This document shows, one piece after another, positions 5,884 through 7,447 of a stretch of DNA of 7,447 bases (position 1 is its first letter; the number at the start of each line of letters is the position of its first letter). This stretch comes from Candidatus Pacearchaeota archaeon. GTDB taxonomy: Archaea; Nanoarchaeota; Nanoarchaeia; Pacearchaeales; GW2011-AR1. The stretch lies in assembly GCA_002686195.1 (NCBI GenBank), contig NZAS01000067.1, positions 1 to 7,447 on the forward strand, read 5' to 3'. Both the position numbers and the translations under genes were made by a program. The notes under the pieces are model-generated. The model did not search any database and was not told the origin of the DNA. It saw nothing but the letters and a program-made list of their open reading frames with translations.

Positions 5884-6609
5884 ATGAGGGGGGGGGATTA
5901 TAGAATGAAAGATATAAAAGATATTTTCTTTTTCACACAAGCTCGTACAGGTTCAACAAGAGTTCCAAATAAAATGTTAAGACCATTTGGTGATTCATGT
6001 TTATTCGAGATAGCTATACAGAAAATGTTGAAATCTTCATTAATACCAAAGGAAAATTTTTATTTGTCTATTATGGATGAGGAATTGTTTGATATTGCTA
6101 AAAAATATGATGTAAATACTTTTAAAAGGAGTATAGAGTCAGTTCAAGAACCAGTAACTTTGCAGAAAGTATTTGAGTGGCATGATAAAGTAGATTATAA
6201 ATATTTTGTTTTTATTAATGCATGTAATCCAATTTTATCTATTACAACGATTGATAAATTTATTAAATCATTTTTAGAATCAGATAGTAATGGAATGTTT
6301 GGTGTATTTGAAAAGACAACATTTTTATACGATTCAAATCATAAAATGTTGAATGATTTTTATGGTGATGATAAATATCTTGCAACTTTAGAAACAAAAT
6401 TTGTTGAAACTACATATGAAGCAGCACATTCATTGTATGCAGGTAAAATAAAAGATATAAATAATGACATTTATATGGGAACATTTAAAGAAAAAGGAAA
6501 TCCAGAATTTTTTGTGGTTGATGAGATAGAATGTTTTGATATAGATTGGCCTTGGCAGTTTGAAATAGCTGAAATAATGTATAAGCAAAGGAGTGATGTT
6601 ATATGGTAA
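5884..6609 (+). CDS. CMP-nonulosonic acid synthetase-like cytidylyltransferase (NeuA/SpsF-like)
   Basis: A 241-residue GT-A-fold nucleotidyltransferase expected to activate the sugar acid with CTP to the CMP-sugar. The nucleotide-binding N-terminus reads QARTGSTRVPNKML, nearer to SpsF-type proteins than to the ARxGSKxxxxKN form of classical NeuA. The FDIDWPWQFEIAE stretch near the C-terminus matches the DIDxxxDFxxAE metal-binding region of CMP-sugar synthetases. The start is uncertain. The ATG at 5884 has GGAG 10 bases upstream and reads in frame through the G9 tract, adding MRGGDYR before the Met at 5905, where the conserved domain begins. Starting at 5905 gives 234 residues with only the G run as a leader. 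With one G fewer, the gene would instead be in frame with the ATG at 5868. It follows the only sizeable gap in the operon and overlaps the next gene by 7 bases. Expression is therefore probably phase variable. Confidence 0.8.
   Translation: MRGGDYRMKDIKDIFFFTQARTGSTRVPNKMLRPFGDSCLFEIAIQKMLKSSLIPKENFYLSIMDEELFDIAKKYDVNTFKRSIESVQEPVTLQKVFEWHDKVDYKYFVFINACNPILSITTIDKFIKSFLESDSNGMFGVFEKTTFLYDSNHKMLNDFYGDDKYLATLETKFVETTYEAAHSLYAGKIKDINNDIYMGTFKEKGNPEFFVVDEIECFDIDWPWQFEIAEIMYKQRSDVIW
5888..5896 (+). repeat. Homopolymeric G9 tract, likely phase-variation switch
   Basis: Nine consecutive G residues in very AT-rich surroundings. Such tracts change length by slipped-strand mispairing. In the present G9 state, the ATG at 5884 reads in frame into the cytidylyltransferase. 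The ATG at 5868, which overlaps the stop of the preceding gene, stops at a TAG at 5901-5903. With G8, the 5884 frame hits a TGA after seven codons, but the 5868 frame opens into the cytidylyltransferase with a MELSQNEGGDYR leader. With G10, both stop early. The ATG at 5905 lies beyond the tract, so its distance from upstream ribosome-binding sequences would change with tract length. Confidence 0.85.
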
Positions 6610-7136
6610 AAAATATTATAGAAGATAATAATATCTATTTACGAAAATTAAATTTGGATGATGATTTGAGTAAGTATCTTTCTTGGGTGAATGATAAAGA
6701 AATGACAGTTTATATGGAATTACGACATAAAGAACATTCAATTGATGATTTAAAAAGATATATAGGAAGTCATTTAGAGTCAAACAATTATTTATGTGGT
6801 ATTTTTAAAAAATCAGATGATTCACATATAGGAAATGTTTTGTTAAGTCGTATAGATGAAGATAATAAACATTGTGATATTGGAATTTTTATAGGTAGAG
6901 AATATTGGGGATACGGATTTGGTAGTACTGCAGTTAATTTACTGTGTGAATATGTATTTGATACATTAAAATTAAATAAAATTATAGCGGGCGTGGTTAA
7001 AGAAAATGTGGGTTCTAAAAAATTGTTTGAAAAATGTGGATTTGTATTAGAAGGAATAGGTAAAGAAGAATTTAAAATTAATGATAAATTTTTAGATGTG
7101 TTGTGGTTTGGTAAGATAAATACTGGAGATAGATAA
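6603..7136 (+). CDS. Second GNAT-family N-acyltransferase (RimJ-like)
   Basis: A 177-residue GNAT protein. The acyl-CoA binding loop is REYWGYGFGSTAV (about 109-121), followed by LKLNKI, and KLFEKCGFVLEG matches the conserved C-terminal motif of RimJ-type acetyltransferases. The ATG overlaps the cytidylyltransferase by 7 bases and has AGGAG 9 bases upstream. It shares fold and general layout with the GNAT at 5329-5868 but differs at most positions, so it is not a recent duplicate. Having two GNATs beside a deacetylase and a formyltransferase suggests that two amines, or an amine and a hydroxyl, are acylated. Which enzyme acts where cannot be read from the sequence. The next gene begins 3 bases after the stop. 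Confidence 0.8.
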   Translation: MVKNIIEDNNIYLRKLNLDDDLSKYLSWVNDKEMTVYMELRHKEHSIDDLKRYIGSHLESNNYLCGIFKKSDDSHIGNVLLSRIDEDNKHCDIGIFIGREYWGYGFGSTAVNLLCEYVFDTLKLNKIIAGVVKENVGSKKLFEKCGFVLEGIGKEEFKINDKFLDVLWFGKINTGDR

Positions 7137-7139
7137 GTT

Positions 7140-7447
7140 ATGCAAAAAATAACATTTTGTATACCAAGTAAAAATAACTGCAGATATTTAAAAGCTTGTA
7201 TACCATCAATAAGAAAAAATTCTTATAGAAAAGACCATGATATAATTGTATTTGTCGATGAGGATACTGATGGAACTGTAGAGTGGTTAGAGTCAGTTAA
7301 AGATGAATATAATATACGATATATTGTGAATGATACAGATGGATTATATGGTATTGGAAGAGCATATGATAAATGTATAGAAGAATCAGAAACAGATATT
7401 TTTATGATATTTCACGCAGATATGATGTTAGGTAAAGATGCTGATTT
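7140..7447 (+). CDS. Family 2 glycosyltransferase, N-terminal part (cut by window end)
   Basis: An open frame of 102 complete codons from an ATG 3 bases after the previous stop, running off the right edge. It begins QKITFCIPSKNNCRYLKACI, the first strand and nucleotide-sugar loop of GT2 (GT-A) enzymes. It continues with a DIIVFVDEDTDGT segment, where GT2 proteins typically bind the nucleotide, a GIGRAYDKCIEES helix, and MIFHADMML, which holds the DxD-type metal site (here as HADMM). A weak GGAG lies 11 bases before the ATG. It may transfer the CMP-activated sugar made by this operon, or another sugar of the same glycan; GT2 enzymes more often use UDP- or dTDP-sugars than CMP-sugars, so the latter is at least as likely. 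The acceptor domain is outside the window. Confidence 0.82.
   Translation, partial: MQKITFCIPSKNNCRYLKACIPSIRKNSYRKDHDIIVFVDEDTDGTVEWLESVKDEYNIRYIVNDTDGLYGIGRAYDKCIEESETDIFMIFHADMMLGKDAD

Overview
The window is a strongly AT-rich stretch carrying ten head-to-tail genes on the + strand. The first is cut by the left edge and the last by the right edge. Every gene boundary but one is either a stop/start overlap of 1 to 8 bases or a gap of 3 bases, so the region reads as part of a single operon whose promoter and terminator both lie outside. No RNA gene, insertion sequence, CRISPR array or terminator is visible. No stretch over 300 bases lacks a gene.

The theme is synthesis of a nonulosonic acid, the nine-carbon sialic, legionaminic or pseudaminic acid-like sugars used on flagella, capsules and lipopolysaccharide. 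In order: a FlaA1/CapD/PseB-type nucleotide-sugar 4,6-dehydratase (2-940), a class III (glutamate-1-semialdehyde type) aminotransferase (940-2196), a Gfo/Idh/MocA oxidoreductase (2196-3038), a NeuB/LegI/PseI-family synthase (3038-4036), a sugar N-formyltransferase-like protein (4033-4692), a PIG-L/LmbE-type de-N-acetylase (4685-5332), a GNAT acetyltransferase (5329-5868), a CMP-sugar synthetase-like cytidylyltransferase (5884-6609), a second GNAT (6603-7136) and the start of a family 2 glycosyltransferase (7140 onward). A plausible scheme is: dehydratase and aminotransferase make an amino-deoxy hexose; deacetylase, formyltransferase and GNATs set its N-acyl groups; NeuB condenses it with phosphoenolpyruvate; the cytidylyltransferase activates it; a glycosyltransferase transfers it. 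This order of steps is inference.

Two things stand out. First, the only real gap between genes, just before the cytidylyltransferase, holds a run of nine G residues in otherwise very AT-rich DNA. The run lies between competing ATG codons and looks like a phase-variation switch for the sugar-activation step. Second, the gene set is not a textbook sialic, legionaminic or pseudaminic acid set: a class III aminotransferase and a Gfo/Idh/MocA enzyme occupy the place where a DegT-family aminotransferase is expected, and no UDP-sugar hydrolase (NeuC/LegG/PseG type) is present in the window.

The organism cannot be fixed from this sequence. Low GC, heavy use of AGA, TTA and ATA codons, and purine-rich Shine-Dalgarno sites fit Clostridia, Brachyspira, Fusobacteria or Campylobacterota. 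The G tract recalls Campylobacter and Helicobacter contingency genes, but glycan islands move between lineages, so this is weak evidence.
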